The notes: generated from the letters alone by a model not told the origin. Shown: positions 15,665 through 24,668, numbered from the stretch's first letter. The stretch: 49,648 nucleotides of DNA from Opitutales bacterium (GCA_028280845.1 JANQKZ010000055.1:1-49648), one strand, 5' to 3'. Translations and numbers: made by a program.

Positions 15665-15677
15665 GTTTACGGTAAGC
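15665..15677. promoter_or_regulatory. Candidate operator GTTTAC-G-GTAAGC
   Basis: An odd palindrome with one mismatch, between the divergent PhyH and SDR operon starts. The stretch GTTTACGGTAAGCCG is repeated exactly at 28297-28311 in another divergent promoter, and the next four bases differ at only one position. Confidence 0.55.
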
Positions 15678-15729
15678 CGGTGGAGACCTAGAGTGATGGC
15701 CATTCCCATCCCTAAATATTTTGATAGCA

Positions 15730-16488
15730 ATGTCCATGGATCGATTTAAAAACCAAACTGTTATGATCGCAGGCGGGGCCCAGGGAATCGGACTGGCCGC
15801 AGCCCACCGGCTGGGTCAGGAGGGAGCCCGGTTGATTCTCCTGGACCTGGTCGAGGAGAGCGGAGAACAGGCCGCCCGCGAACTGGAAGCTGCGGGGCAT
15901 TCCGCCCGGTTCATTCCGGTGGATGTTACGTCACCGGATCGGGTGAACCGGGTCTTTTCGGATCTGGAGCGGGAGGGGATCGCATTGGATGCCGTCGTCC
16001 ACACGGCAGGGGTGGTCGGGCCGAACGGCCTGAAAAGTGGGGATGTCCAGTTGAGCGATTTTGAAACCACCATCCGGGTCAACTTAATCGGTTCTTTTAT
16101 CATTCTGCAGGCCGCACTCAAGCTGATGCTGCCCAGAAATTACGGGCGAATCCTGTTTCTGGCCTCCGTAGCCGGGAAGGAGGGCAATGCCGGTATGTCG
16201 CCTTACTCGAGTTCCAAGGCAGGCGTGATCGGCATGGTCAAATCCGCGGGGAAGGAATATGCGGAGAGCGGGGTGACGATTAACGCCCTCGCGCCGGCCA
16301 CCATCATGACCCCGATGGTCGAGGGAATGGAGCCCGCCCAAATCAAATATATGACCGATAAGATCCCGATGAAACGCTGCGGGCAGTTGGATGAGATTGC
16401 GGGGTTAATTGCCTACATCATCTCAAAGGAAAACAGTTTTACGACCGGATTCACTTACGATATGACCGGAGGCCGGGCAGTGTATTGA
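15730..16488 (+). CDS. Short-chain dehydrogenase/reductase (first of the operon)
   Basis: A classical SDR of about 250 residues. The cofactor loop MIAGGAQGIGLAAA (T/GGxxxGxG) sits at the N-terminus, LDL after beta 2 suggests NAD(H) preference, HTAGVVGPNG replaces the usual NNAG, and the catalytic Ser-Tyr-Lys is in LASVAGKEG...YSSSKAGVIG. It oxidises or reduces a secondary alcohol/ketone, most likely on a sugar or sugar acid given its neighbours. ATG 15730 was chosen; ATG 15736 is also possible and neither has a clear ribosome-binding site. It begins the operon continuing through 22643, with gaps of 34, 7, 9, 77, 10 and 21 bases. Confidence 0.85.
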   Translation: MSMDRFKNQTVMIAGGAQGIGLAAAHRLGQEGARLILLDLVEESGEQAARELEAAGHSARFIPVDVTSPDRVNRVFSDLEREGIALDAVVHTAGVVGPNGLKSGDVQLSDFETTIRVNLIGSFIILQAALKLMLPRNYGRILFLASVAGKEGNAGMSPYSSSKAGVIGMVKSAGKEYAESGVTINALAPATIMTPMVEGMEPAQIKYMTDKIPMKRCGQLDEIAGLIAYIISKENSFTTGFTYDMTGGRAVY

Positions 16489-16522
16489 TTCCATGAGCTG
16501 ATCTTTTACCCTTTTCCCCGCC

Positions 16523-17374
16523 ATGCTTACCCCCAGATTTTCCTGCGCCGATTTTACGTTTCCGCTCCTGCCTCACGACAAGGTCCTGGCCTTGATTCAG
16601 CTCCTTGGGATTGAGGCGGTGGATCTGGGGGTCTTCGAGGAGCGGTCGCATCATTTCCCCAGCCAGGTCCGTGCTGACGTGAAGGGCATGGCCGAAGCCA
16701 TGCGGTCCAACTTGGAACAAAAGGGATTGACGGCCGCGGATGTCTTTGTCCAGACGGGGCCCGAACCGCCGGTGGCCGCCGCGAATGACCCGGATCCGAC
16801 GGTTCGCGCGGAGAACCGCGAAATCCTGAAGGCTATGGTGGAATACGCCGCACTGTTGGGCTGTTCCCACGTGACCGGACTGCCGGGCGTAAGGCACGAG
16901 GACGTGGATCCCCAACAGGATTGGTCCCTCGCGGTGGAGGAGACGGCCTGGCGGATGGAAACCGCCCGCTCGGCTGGATTGACCTATGCCATCGAAGCCC
17001 ATGTGGGATCGATCCTGCCTGATCCGGAAACCACCCTTCGTTTCATTGAGGCATGTCCGGGGATCACGCTCACCTTGGACTACGGTCATTTTGCCTACCA
17101 GGGCATGTCGAATGAATCGGCGCATCCGCTGTTGGCGCATGCTTCTCATTTTCATGCAAGAGGCGGTGCAAACGGCCAGCTGCAGTCCACGATGAAAGAA
17201 AATACGATTGATTACGGAGCGATTGTGCGCGGCCTGGCGGCGGCAGACTACACCGGGTACCTGTGTCTCGAGTATGTCTGGATTGATTGGGAGGGGTGCA
17301 ACCGAACTGACAACGTTTCCGAAACCCTTTTATTGAAAGCGGAATTGGAAAGGCATATCCGGGAGCTCTCCTGA
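16523..17374 (+). CDS. Sugar phosphate isomerase/epimerase-like TIM barrel
   Basis: A 283-residue AP-endonuclease-2 type TIM barrel (xylose isomerase-like). Features include GIEAVDLGVFEERSHH near the first strands, TGLPGVRHEDVD, the metal-binding Glu in YAIEAHVGSI, the Asp-His pair in LTLDYGHFAYQG, FHARGG and the last Glu in CLEYVWIDWEG. Family members isomerise or epimerise sugars or their acids at a divalent metal. Cytoplasmic, no signal peptide. It starts 34 bases after the SDR stop and ends seven bases before the GH43 gene, so it belongs to the same transcript. The substrate is not known. Confidence 0.8.
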   Translation: MLTPRFSCADFTFPLLPHDKVLALIQLLGIEAVDLGVFEERSHHFPSQVRADVKGMAEAMRSNLEQKGLTAADVFVQTGPEPPVAAANDPDPTVRAENREILKAMVEYAALLGCSHVTGLPGVRHEDVDPQQDWSLAVEETAWRMETARSAGLTYAIEAHVGSILPDPETTLRFIEACPGITLTLDYGHFAYQGMSNESAHPLLAHASHFHARGGANGQLQSTMKENTIDYGAIVRGLAAADYTGYLCLEYVWIDWEGCNRTDNVSETLLLKAELERHIRELS

Positions 17375-17381
17375 CCGACGT

Positions 17382-18731
17382 ATGATCTCCGGCCATGTGT
17401 GTTGCATTCGGACGATCGGTCTCTGGCTGACCTTTATCCCCTGGCTTGCTGCTATGAATCCGATCACCCCCCCCGGGACTTATCTGGCTGACCCCACCGC
17501 ACGGGTTCTGGATGACGGGCGCGTGGTGATTTATGGCTCGGTGGACGAACAGTGTGAGCATTACTGCTCCTATCGCCTGGATGCCCTGGTTTCTGAGGAC
17601 CTGGAGGCGTGGACCTTGCATCCGGGGATATTCCACTCGCGCGGGGAAAATGACCGCCTGGCGGGAACGGATGCCACCCTCTTTGCTCCGGACGTGATCG
17701 CGAAGGACGGCCGGCACTACCTGTATTATTGTACACCGGACCGGAACCACGCAGAAGGGGTGGCGGAGTCGACGGATCCCCTGGGTCCGTTTGAAATGGC
17801 AGAAAAGCTGGACCTGGGCTCCTGGGATGAAATTGATCCCGGTGTCTTCATTGATGATGACGGGCAAGCCTATTATCTGTGGGGGCAATTTTCGCTCAAG
17901 ATGGCCAAGCTGGATTCCTCAATGCGGGCGATTGACCTATCCAGCCTGAAAACCGATGTCCTGACGGAAGGGGAGCACTTTTTTCATGAAGGGGCTTTTT
18001 TGTTTAAGCGGGCCGGGGTGTATTACCTGGTCTACGCGGATATCAGCCGGGCGGATATGCCGACCTGCCTGGGGTATGCGACAAGCGATCATCCGATGGG
18101 GCCATACACCTATCGAGGCGTCATCATCGACAACCGGCAATGTAACCCGGGCAACTGGAATAACCATGGATCCGTCGCTGAGGTCGGTGGCCAATGGTAT
18201 GTCTTTTACCATCGCTCCACCCATGGTTGTAACACCATGCGGAAGACGTGCGTGGAACCGATTTCGTTCCGGGATGACGGATCCATTCCTGAAGTGCCCA
18301 TGACCACGCAGGGGGTGGGGTCGCCGCTGGCCTTAAACACACGAATCGAGGCTGCGAGCGCCTGCCTGCTTTTTGGTGGGGCGACCATTCGCCTGGAGGG
18401 CCCCGAGCATGATGTCTTGGCGGATATCCAGCGAGGGGATAAGGCAGCCTATAAATATGTCGATTTCGATAAGGGCGCCCGACAGGTGGAAATGCGCCTG
18501 AAAGCCGGCCCTGGAGGAGGACAGCTCTGGGTGCAGGCCGGCCAGCCGTGGCACCGGTCCATTGCCCGGATCGAGGTTCCCGCGGGGGGCGACACAGATT
18601 GGCAAACCGTGCGGGTCCCCACAGACCCGGAGGTGAAGGGGGTTCAAGCGGTTTGGCTCTATTTTCGAAGTGAACCCGGGGAAAGCTGGGCGGTGGATTG
18701 GTTTACCTTTCATTCGGATCTCGCTTTTTGA
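17382..18731 (+). CDS. Exported glycoside hydrolase family 43 with C-terminal CBM6-like domain
   Basis: A 449-residue protein with a hydrophobic N-terminal signal (about residues 8-25). The five-bladed catalytic domain has the three GH43 acidic residues: Asp37 in YLADPTARV (general base), Asp152 in EIDPGVFIDDDG and Glu203 in FFHEGAFLFK (general acid). FAPDVI at about residue 101 is also typical. The remaining ~120 residues, with YKYVDFDKGARQVEMRLKAG and HRSIARIEVPAGG, match a family 6-like carbohydrate-binding module. GH43 enzymes usually release alpha-L-arabinofuranose or beta-xylose. It supplies the extracytoplasmic sugar for the operon enzymes. The fine specificity is not predictable. Confidence 0.9.
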   Translation: MISGHVCCIRTIGLWLTFIPWLAAMNPITPPGTYLADPTARVLDDGRVVIYGSVDEQCEHYCSYRLDALVSEDLEAWTLHPGIFHSRGENDRLAGTDATLFAPDVIAKDGRHYLYYCTPDRNHAEGVAESTDPLGPFEMAEKLDLGSWDEIDPGVFIDDDGQAYYLWGQFSLKMAKLDSSMRAIDLSSLKTDVLTEGEHFFHEGAFLFKRAGVYYLVYADISRADMPTCLGYATSDHPMGPYTYRGVIIDNRQCNPGNWNNHGSVAEVGGQWYVFYHRSTHGCNTMRKTCVEPISFRDDGSIPEVPMTTQGVGSPLALNTRIEAASACLLFGGATIRLEGPEHDVLADIQRGDKAAYKYVDFDKGARQVEMRLKAGPGGGQLWVQAGQPWHRSIARIEVPAGGDTDWQTVRVPTDPEVKGVQAVWLYFRSEPGESWAVDWFTFHSDLAF

Positions 18732-18740
18732 CTGACCGCC

Positions 18741-19907
18741 ATGCTTCCCCGTCGCTTCCAGAAATCCATCTCCCGTCGTTCTGCCCTGAAAGTGGGAGGA
18801 GCGGCACTGCTTGGTGGCTTTCTGTCCGGGCCGGGGGTCGCTTCCAATCATTTGCCCATGAAATCGAAATGTATCCCGGTAGTCCATACGACCGACCTTT
18901 ATCAGCCTCCACAAGACCCGGATGACCAGGTTGACCTGGCCACTGTCCTCGGCCTGGAGGAGCTGGATGTTCGCGGAGTCATTCTGGATTGCACGGATCG
19001 TTTCCTGGTCGCGAAGCCGACGGGCTGGGATATCGATCGAAACCCGGGCCATGTTCTGGTGGAGCAGATCGCCCACCTGTGTGGTCGCTCCCTGCCCGTA
19101 GCGAGGGGCCCCGTCTCCCCTTTGAACCACCCACGGGATACGGCGCTGGACCGGCCCGTTGCGGACCAGGCGGGAATTGAGTTGTTGCTTGAGCTGCTGA
19201 AGACGAGCGAAGACCCAGTCCTGATCACGGTTACGGGATCGGCCCGGGTCGTGACGGCCGCCTTTAACCGGGAGCCTGAGCTGATGCGGGCCAAAACCCG
19301 GGCGGTGGTCCTGAACGCAGGTTCCACCGGGGGTTCGAAGCGAGAGTGGAATGTGGGCCTGGATTTGAATGCCTTCATCGGGCTCTGGCAGAGCGACCTT
19401 CCCATCCACTGGTATCCCTGTGGCACCGAAAAGAGCGCTTTCGTGCGCCAACATGAACGCGGAACCTACTGGAAGGTGAAACATGACGTGCTTTTCCATG
19501 AATTGGCCCCATCTCTGCGGTCGTGGTTTGCCTATGGCTTTTCCGGAAGTTCCCGGGAGGATTCGATTCGGGCCCTAGATGATATGAGTGGTGGACCGGA
19601 GTGGCAGGAGGTGCTGCAGGGGGAGCGCAACCTCTGGTCCACGGCGTCTCTCGTGATGGCTGCGGGACGAGTCCTGGCGAGGACAGCAGAGGGGTGGCGT
19701 TTTATTTCGAAAGGCGAATCCAGGCCCCTCGAGACCTGGCCCTGGCGTATCGACCCGATCGAGGCGGAAGTGGATCCGGAGGGACGGGTGAGCTGGAAGC
19801 TCGCTGACCGGGAGACCGGACGTTACCTTTTTGGACGCAAGCCGGACCTCGCCTATGGGGAAGCCATGGCTGAAGCCCTGAACGCACTGCTGCGCGCCTT
19901 ACGGTAA
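18741..19907 (+). CDS. Tat-exported nucleoside hydrolase-like protein
   Basis: A 388-residue protein with a twin-arginine-type signal (SRRSALKVGGAALLGGFLSG). The mature part opens with a calcium-binding Asp cluster, QPPQDPDDQVDLATVL, equivalent to the DxDxGxDDAxAL motif of inosine-uridine nucleoside hydrolases, followed by ELDVRGVI. A later NVGLDLNAF resembles the NxxxDP-type segment. True nucleoside hydrolases cleave N-ribosides; exported members in sugar operons may act on other glycosides. The Asp cluster differs from the consensus, so activity on nucleosides is uncertain. It starts nine bases after the GH43 stop. Confidence 0.75.
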   Translation: MLPRRFQKSISRRSALKVGGAALLGGFLSGPGVASNHLPMKSKCIPVVHTTDLYQPPQDPDDQVDLATVLGLEELDVRGVILDCTDRFLVAKPTGWDIDRNPGHVLVEQIAHLCGRSLPVARGPVSPLNHPRDTALDRPVADQAGIELLLELLKTSEDPVLITVTGSARVVTAAFNREPELMRAKTRAVVLNAGSTGGSKREWNVGLDLNAFIGLWQSDLPIHWYPCGTEKSAFVRQHERGTYWKVKHDVLFHELAPSLRSWFAYGFSGSSREDSIRALDDMSGGPEWQEVLQGERNLWSTASLVMAAGRVLARTAEGWRFISKGESRPLETWPWRIDPIEAEVDPEGRVSWKLADRETGRYLFGRKPDLAYGEAMAEALNALLRALR

Positions 19908-19984
19908 AGGCGGTGGGTTTCTGACATTGCCCGGATGGCGTCCCACCGTTAGCTTTCCCCCTCAAACCCCTCCCTCTCCTTTCT

Positions 19985-20731
19985 ATGCGTGGATTAAAAG
20001 GAAAAGCAGCCATCATCACCGGCGGTCTCGGCGACCTTGGTTATGCCAGTGGAAAACGCCTGGTGGAGGAGGGTTGTCAGGTGGCGCTTTTTGATGTGAA
20101 GCCGGATGCGGAAGGGCGAGCAAAGGCAATCGGCTGCCTGCATTGGCAGGTGGACCTGAGGGACGAGGCCGCGGTGCGAGCAGCCTGCGCGGCGGTTGAA
20201 GCGGAGTTGGGGCCGGTGTCCGTCCTGGTCAATTCGGCCGCGGTCTTCATTTTGAAAGGGATCGAGGGCGAGGCCGAGGATTGGGATACCATGATGGAGG
20301 TCAACGTGCGGGGGGCGGCTTTTATGTGCAAATATGTGGTCCCGCAAATGAAGCAGGCCGGCGGGGGCAGCATCATCAACTTCTCTTCCGTGTCCGGATT
20401 TGTGGGTCAGCCCCGGTTTTCCACCTACACGGCGACGAAATTTGCCCTTCGCGGGGTGACCCGAAGCTGGGCGATTGATCTGGCGCCTGATCACATTCGA
20501 GTGAATACCCTTTGCCCGGGATATATTTACACCAGCGCCTTTGTCCAGTCGTGCAAGGACCTGGGTCTGGATGAGGAAGAAGAGAACCGGAAAGCCTCCG
20601 CCAAACACCTGCTGAATCGACAGGGACGTCCCGAGGAGGTGGCCGCAGGTGTGGCCTTCCTCGCCAGCGATGACGCCTCCTTCATGACGGGGAGCGACCT
20701 GGTCATCGACGGAGGATACCTGGCTACTTGA
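19985..20731 (+). CDS. Short-chain dehydrogenase/reductase (second of the operon)
   Basis: A 248-residue classical SDR. The cofactor loop is ITGGLGDLGYASG, FDVKPD follows beta 2, VNSAAVF stands in the NNAG position, and the catalytic residues are in INFSSVSGFVG and YTATKFALRG (Ser, Tyr, Lys). C-terminal LVIDGGYLAT is typical. It is only distantly similar to the first SDR of the operon, so the two probably act at different steps. A 77-base gap separates it from the nucleoside-hydrolase gene, and ten bases separate it from the cyclase gene. A sugar or sugar-acid dehydrogenase is inferred. Confidence 0.85.
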   Translation: MRGLKGKAAIITGGLGDLGYASGKRLVEEGCQVALFDVKPDAEGRAKAIGCLHWQVDLRDEAAVRAACAAVEAELGPVSVLVNSAAVFILKGIEGEAEDWDTMMEVNVRGAAFMCKYVVPQMKQAGGGSIINFSSVSGFVGQPRFSTYTATKFALRGVTRSWAIDLAPDHIRVNTLCPGYIYTSAFVQSCKDLGLDEEEENRKASAKHLLNRQGRPEEVAAGVAFLASDDASFMTGSDLVIDGGYLAT

Positions 20732-20741
20732 TATTCCAACC

Positions 20742-21368
20742 ATGAAACTGATCGATCTCTCCCATCCGTTAGAACACGGCCAACAGACCTTCCCCTTTGA
20801 CCCGAAACTGTCCATCGTCCCGCATGGAAATACCCGGACCCTGAAGTATAATATCACCCAGATTTCGATGAGCACGCATCAGGGCACCCACCTGGATGCC
20901 ATGTACCATTTCATTGATGAGGGAAAAACGCTGGATGCCATGCCCCTGGATTGGTTTTACGGGCCGGCCCGCATTATCCGCATTCCGAAACAGGCCGGAG
21001 ATGAGGTGACTCTTGAGGACTTTCAGGCCTTTGAGGAATATCTGACCGAGGGAGCCCGAATCATTTACCAGACCGATTGGTATAAGCACTTTGGATCCGA
21101 TAACTTTTTCACCGAGTTTCCCAGCATGACCCTGGAGGCCGCGGAATACCTGGCCTCTCGCAAGCTACGGATGATCGGAATGGATACCCCGACTCCCGGA
21201 CAAGCCTTTTATGAGATTCACCATGCCCTGTTGGGGGTCGAGATGGTCATCGTGGAAACGCTGACCAACCTCGATGCGCTTCCCGACACCTTCACCTTCA
21301 TCGGCTTTCCCCTGAACATTAAGGGGAGGGACGGGTCACCCATAAGGGCCGTCGCCGCCGTGGACTAA
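20742..21368 (+). CDS. Metal-dependent cyclase/hydrolase (kynurenine formamidase-like)
   Basis: A 208-residue cyclase-family protein. The family signature is present at the N-terminus: DLSHPLEHG and then the metal-binding STHQGTHLDAMYHF (HxGTHxDxxxH). GARIIYQTDW and RMIGMDTPTPG are further conserved stretches. Members hydrolyse amides or lactone-like rings or dehydrate keto acids. In a sugar-acid operon a lactonase or dehydratase role is a reasonable inference. Cytoplasmic. It begins ten bases after the SDR stop. Confidence 0.85.
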   Translation: MKLIDLSHPLEHGQQTFPFDPKLSIVPHGNTRTLKYNITQISMSTHQGTHLDAMYHFIDEGKTLDAMPLDWFYGPARIIRIPKQAGDEVTLEDFQAFEEYLTEGARIIYQTDWYKHFGSDNFFTEFPSMTLEAAEYLASRKLRMIGMDTPTPGQAFYEIHHALLGVEMVIVETLTNLDALPDTFTFIGFPLNIKGRDGSPIRAVAAVD

Positions 21369-21389
21369 AGGGGGCTTTGGCGAGTAGAT

Positions 21390-22643
21390 ATGAAGCGTAG
21401 ACGTTTTTTTGAATTGCTGGGGGCGGTGCCTTTGGCCGCAACCGCAGCATCGGCCGGTGCCACATTCGATGGGGGAGTCCACCGGCCTGGACGACCGGAT
21501 TGGGCGGCCGTCCGAGATCTCTTTCCCCTGGATTCGAGCCGGGCCTATCTCAACACGGGGGGCTTAGGTCCGGCAGCCGCGCCGGTCCTGGAAGGCATAC
21601 ACCGGCAACACCAGCTGTCGGCCGTGGAGGGCGAGCATCATCATGACCTGTTGAATGACGTGCGCGCGACCGCGGCTGAATTTTTCGGGGCAGACCCGGA
21701 GGAAATCTGTTTCACCCGAAATGCCTCCGAAAGCAACTCGATCATTTGCGCCGGCCTGGATTTGAAGCCGGGAGATGAGGTCATCTTTGAATCGCATGCC
21801 CATCCGGGGGGTTCCTTTGCCTGGTTGAACCGGCAAAAGGTGGACGGGATTCGCGTGCGGATTTTCGATCCCGATCCGTCTAGCCCCGAAGGCAATCTCG
21901 AGCGTATTGCCGACCTGATTAATCCCAGGACCCGGGTCATCCAAGTCAGCCATGTGACTGCGCCGACAGGGCTACGGTTTGATGTGGATGCGATTTCCCG
22001 AATGGCCCGCGAGCGCGGCATCTGGTTTCACATCGACGGTGCCCAAAGCGCGGGAATGTTTGAGATCGATTTACATCAGCTGCAATGTGACTCCTACGGA
22101 ACCAGTGGCCACAAGTGGCTGAACGGGCCCATTGAAACCGGCCTGCTCTATATTGCCAAGGCACGCATGGATGAGGTGCAAGCCAGCCATCTCGGGGCCT
22201 ACTCCAGTGATTCCTATCACCTGCCGGATCAGTTTGAGGTGGTGCCCCGGGCGAGCCGCCATGAGTATGGAACCCGGAACGCCGGGCAAGTCGTCGGATT
22301 GGGCCTGGCGCTTGAATTGCAGGATCGTATCGGTCGTCCCACGATTGCCCGACATGGGCGTGATCTGGCAGATTTGGCCAGGGCCCAATTGAGCAGCCTG
22401 AAAGCAATCGAAATCCTGACGCCGTCCCGTCCTGAAATGTGCGAGTCAATTCTGACTTTCAGCATACCCGGGCAGGCCTGCGGCGACATCAATCAATATC
22501 TTTCCCTTGAGCACAATTTGCGTTGCCGCGTCGTGAACGAGCGCAACCTGAACGCGGTGCGCACCTCCTGGCATGTGTATAATAATGAGCGGGAAGTCGA
22601 TCGGCTCGTGGCCGGCGTGCGGGGGTATTTGAAGACGATATAG
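21390..22643 (+). CDS. Tat-exported class V aminotransferase-like protein
   Basis: A 417-residue PLP enzyme of fold type I, resembling isopenicillin-N epimerase/cysteine desulfurase relatives. The PLP lysine is Lys242 in YGTSGHKWLNG, and the cofactor Asp216 is in FHIDGAQSAG. FTRNASESNS is the phosphate-binding region. The N-terminus (KRRRFFELLGAVPLAATAAS) looks like a Tat signal, so the protein may be folded with PLP and then exported. This is unusual for an aminotransferase in a catabolic operon. It is the last gene of the operon: its stop lies two bases from the stop of the convergent RidA gene. Confidence 0.8.
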   Translation: MKRRRFFELLGAVPLAATAASAGATFDGGVHRPGRPDWAAVRDLFPLDSSRAYLNTGGLGPAAAPVLEGIHRQHQLSAVEGEHHHDLLNDVRATAAEFFGADPEEICFTRNASESNSIICAGLDLKPGDEVIFESHAHPGGSFAWLNRQKVDGIRVRIFDPDPSSPEGNLERIADLINPRTRVIQVSHVTAPTGLRFDVDAISRMARERGIWFHIDGAQSAGMFEIDLHQLQCDSYGTSGHKWLNGPIETGLLYIAKARMDEVQASHLGAYSSDSYHLPDQFEVVPRASRHEYGTRNAGQVVGLGLALELQDRIGRPTIARHGRDLADLARAQLSSLKAIEILTPSRPEMCESILTFSIPGQACGDINQYLSLEHNLRCRVVNERNLNAVRTSWHVYNNEREVDRLVAGVRGYLKTI

Positions 22644-22645
22644 GG

Positions 22646-23176
22646 CTACTCTTCCACCTCGACAATCATTTCGATTTCCACGGCGGCATTCAAGGGAAGC
22701 GAGCTGAACCCGGCTGCGGCCCGGGCGTGTCTTCCCTTTTCTCCAAAGACCTCGACGAGCAGGTCGGAACAGCCGTTGATGACGTTGGAGTGTTTCGAAA
22801 AATCGGGAGTGGCATTCACCATACCGAACACTTTAACGATGCGCTTCACCCGGCTTAAGTCCCCGAGTTCATGCTTCAAGGTAGCCAGGAGGGCAATGGC
22901 GGAGAGATGGGCGGCCTCCATGCCTGCTTCCACGCTGAGATCGTCTCCCAGTTTCCCGGTGATGACCGCGCCATCCCCGAGTCGTGGCAGATGGCCCGAT
23001 AAGAAGACCAGGTTGTCCACCCGGACGGCTCCCACGTAATTTGCGATAGAGGGGCTCACCTCGGGAAGCTCAATTCCGAGGGAGGCCAAGTTCGCTTCAG
23101 GAGTTCCTGCCCGGACGGGGGATGATGCCAGGCAGAGGCCGAGGAGGATAGCGAAAGCGATGAGGCAATATTTCAT
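22646..23176 (-). CDS. RidA/YjgF-family protein with signal peptide
   Basis: Starting at ATG 23176 the 176-residue protein has a Sec signal peptide (MKYCLIAFAILLGLCLASSP) followed by a complete RidA domain: NYVGAVRVDNLVFLSGHLPR, EAGMEAAHLSAIALLATLKH, FSKHSNVINGCSDLLVEVFG and HARAAAGFSSLPLNAAVEIE. RidA proteins deaminate reactive enamines; the usual catalytic Arg is replaced in the region around HARAAAGFSSLP, where Arg is present two residues after His. Export is atypical. It follows the M28 peptidase gene by 46 bases on the same strand, so it may work on peptide or amino-sugar products in the periplasm. The upstream extension to 23377 is not believed. Confidence 0.8.
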   Translation of the reverse strand: MKYCLIAFAILLGLCLASSPVRAGTPEANLASLGIELPEVSPSIANYVGAVRVDNLVFLSGHLPRLGDGAVITGKLGDDLSVEAGMEAAHLSAIALLATLKHELGDLSRVKRIVKVFGMVNATPDFSKHSNVINGCSDLLVEVFGEKGRHARAAAGFSSLPLNAAVEIEMIVEVEE

Positions 23177-23222
23177 AATGAGGGTATGGCTGAGCGTGAG
23201 GGAGGTCTTGGCGCAGAGGTCC

Positions 23223-24668
23223 TTAATTTGACGATTCGGTGTTTTCCTTCTCGGGCGCGGGGATGTCGGCGAAGGGCCATTGGCCCGCCTTGACCATCCG
23301 TTCTTCCAGGCCGGCTTTGCGGAATAATGCCGCGGTCTCTTCGCGGGAATAGCGGCGCAAGGCGGATTCGGTGTCATTCGCGAGATGATGGACGAGCAGG
23401 GCGGTAATGGCAGAGGACTGGGCTAAGAGCTTGGGATCGACTTTATCCAAGGTATCGGCCATGTCATGGTAATACCGCACATCCTCTGCGGGAATGGGGG
23501 CATAAAACGTGATGGCGGGGAAGCCCTCCAGGATGAAAGGGTGGTGGTCGCTCCCCATCCATGGTTTGTTCGCCAGTTTCCTGGGCAGGGCCATGGCCCC
23601 CAGTTGGTTGGAGAAGGACTCGAGGACGGGAACCAGTTCATCGAAACCCATCGCATTGATACCCTGGATCTCGCCTACCATATCCAGGTTAATCATGACC
23701 CGTATGGGGGCATCCCGGTGGGCTTCTACGTATCGTCGAGCGCCCCAGAGGCCCCACTCCTCCGCATTGAAAAATACCAGAACGACGGTGTAGGCGTTGG
23801 TTGATGCATGCTTCTGGAGCAGACGCCCTACCTCGTAGAGCTGGGCGACCCCGAGCCCGTTGTCCAGTGCCCCCTGGCTCAGATCCCAGGAGTCAAAATG
23901 GGCTCCAAGGATGATTTGTGCATCAGACCGGCCGGGAAGGATGGCGACCAGGTTTTCGCTGGTCATCGGCTTATTTCTGGAGCGGGTCTCGAGTTGGGCG
24001 ACCACCGGCATATCTACCTCGAGTTGGGCTTCGAGGCGAAGCCCATCTTCCCGGGTGATGCTGAACATGGGGAAGGGCGGTGGCTTGCCTTCATGGTTGG
24101 CCACCCGGGCCAGGAGCTGTCCGCCATTGACCCGGTTCATGAGAAGGGCGCCCAAGACCCCGAAATCCTCGGCCAGGCGGAGGGCCTGATCATGGTTGAG
24201 ACGAACGGACGAGGGGACCAGGATGATGTGCCCGGAAAGGCTATCCGGTTCCATTTCGTCAAAGTTGGTCGACTCCAGCCGGATGACCGGAGCTTCAACG
24301 GGTTCCTGCTGCTGAACGTAGCCTAAGGCAACGGCCCGGAGGGAGCGGACTTCCGGTTGCAGGAGAGTGACCCGGTCCTCTCCGCGGATCCAGCCCGGGT
24401 GGTCAAAGGCTTCCCGGTGAACCCGCAGGCCAAGCGCTTCCAGTTCTGCCTGGAGAAAGTCGAGGGACCTGGCATTGCCGGGAGTGCCGGGAAGGCGATG
24501 CCCATAGCGGGTGACCATGGTTTCCAGAAAGGAGTACGCCTCCTCGTTGATCAGGGCGTCCCCGAGCATGGCTTCGGCGGGATCGGCATCCAGCGGATGA
24601 CAAACCGACAAACAAGTGAGGAGAAAGATGGGGGCAAACAGGGATGGCTTCATCTGGAAATCTACCAT
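23223..24668 (-). CDS. Exported zinc peptidase, M28 family
   Basis: A 481-residue protein with an N-terminal signal (KPSLFAPIFLLTCLSVC). A protease-associated insert occupies about residues 110-225. The two-zinc site of M28 is complete: His257 (GAHFDSWD), Asp269 (GALDNGLG), Glu303-Glu304 (NAEEWGLWG), Asp329 (INLDMVGE) and His401 (YYHDMADT). It is likely a carboxypeptidase or aminopeptidase acting in the periplasm. ATG 24668 is used; ATG 24653 is an alternative that gives a cleaner signal peptide. It is third in the minus-strand operon starting at 28240. A perfect 13-base palindrome (24704-24716) lies 35 bases upstream. Confidence 0.9.
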   Translation of the reverse strand: MVDFQMKPSLFAPIFLLTCLSVCHPLDADPAEAMLGDALINEEAYSFLETMVTRYGHRLPGTPGNARSLDFLQAELEALGLRVHREAFDHPGWIRGEDRVTLLQPEVRSLRAVALGYVQQQEPVEAPVIRLESTNFDEMEPDSLSGHIILVPSSVRLNHDQALRLAEDFGVLGALLMNRVNGGQLLARVANHEGKPPPFPMFSITREDGLRLEAQLEVDMPVVAQLETRSRNKPMTSENLVAILPGRSDAQIILGAHFDSWDLSQGALDNGLGVAQLYEVGRLLQKHASTNAYTVVLVFFNAEEWGLWGARRYVEAHRDAPIRVMINLDMVGEIQGINAMGFDELVPVLESFSNQLGAMALPRKLANKPWMGSDHHPFILEGFPAITFYAPIPAEDVRYYHDMADTLDKVDPKLLAQSSAITALLVHHLANDTESALRRYSREETAALFRKAGLEERMVKAGQWPFADIPAPEKENTESSN

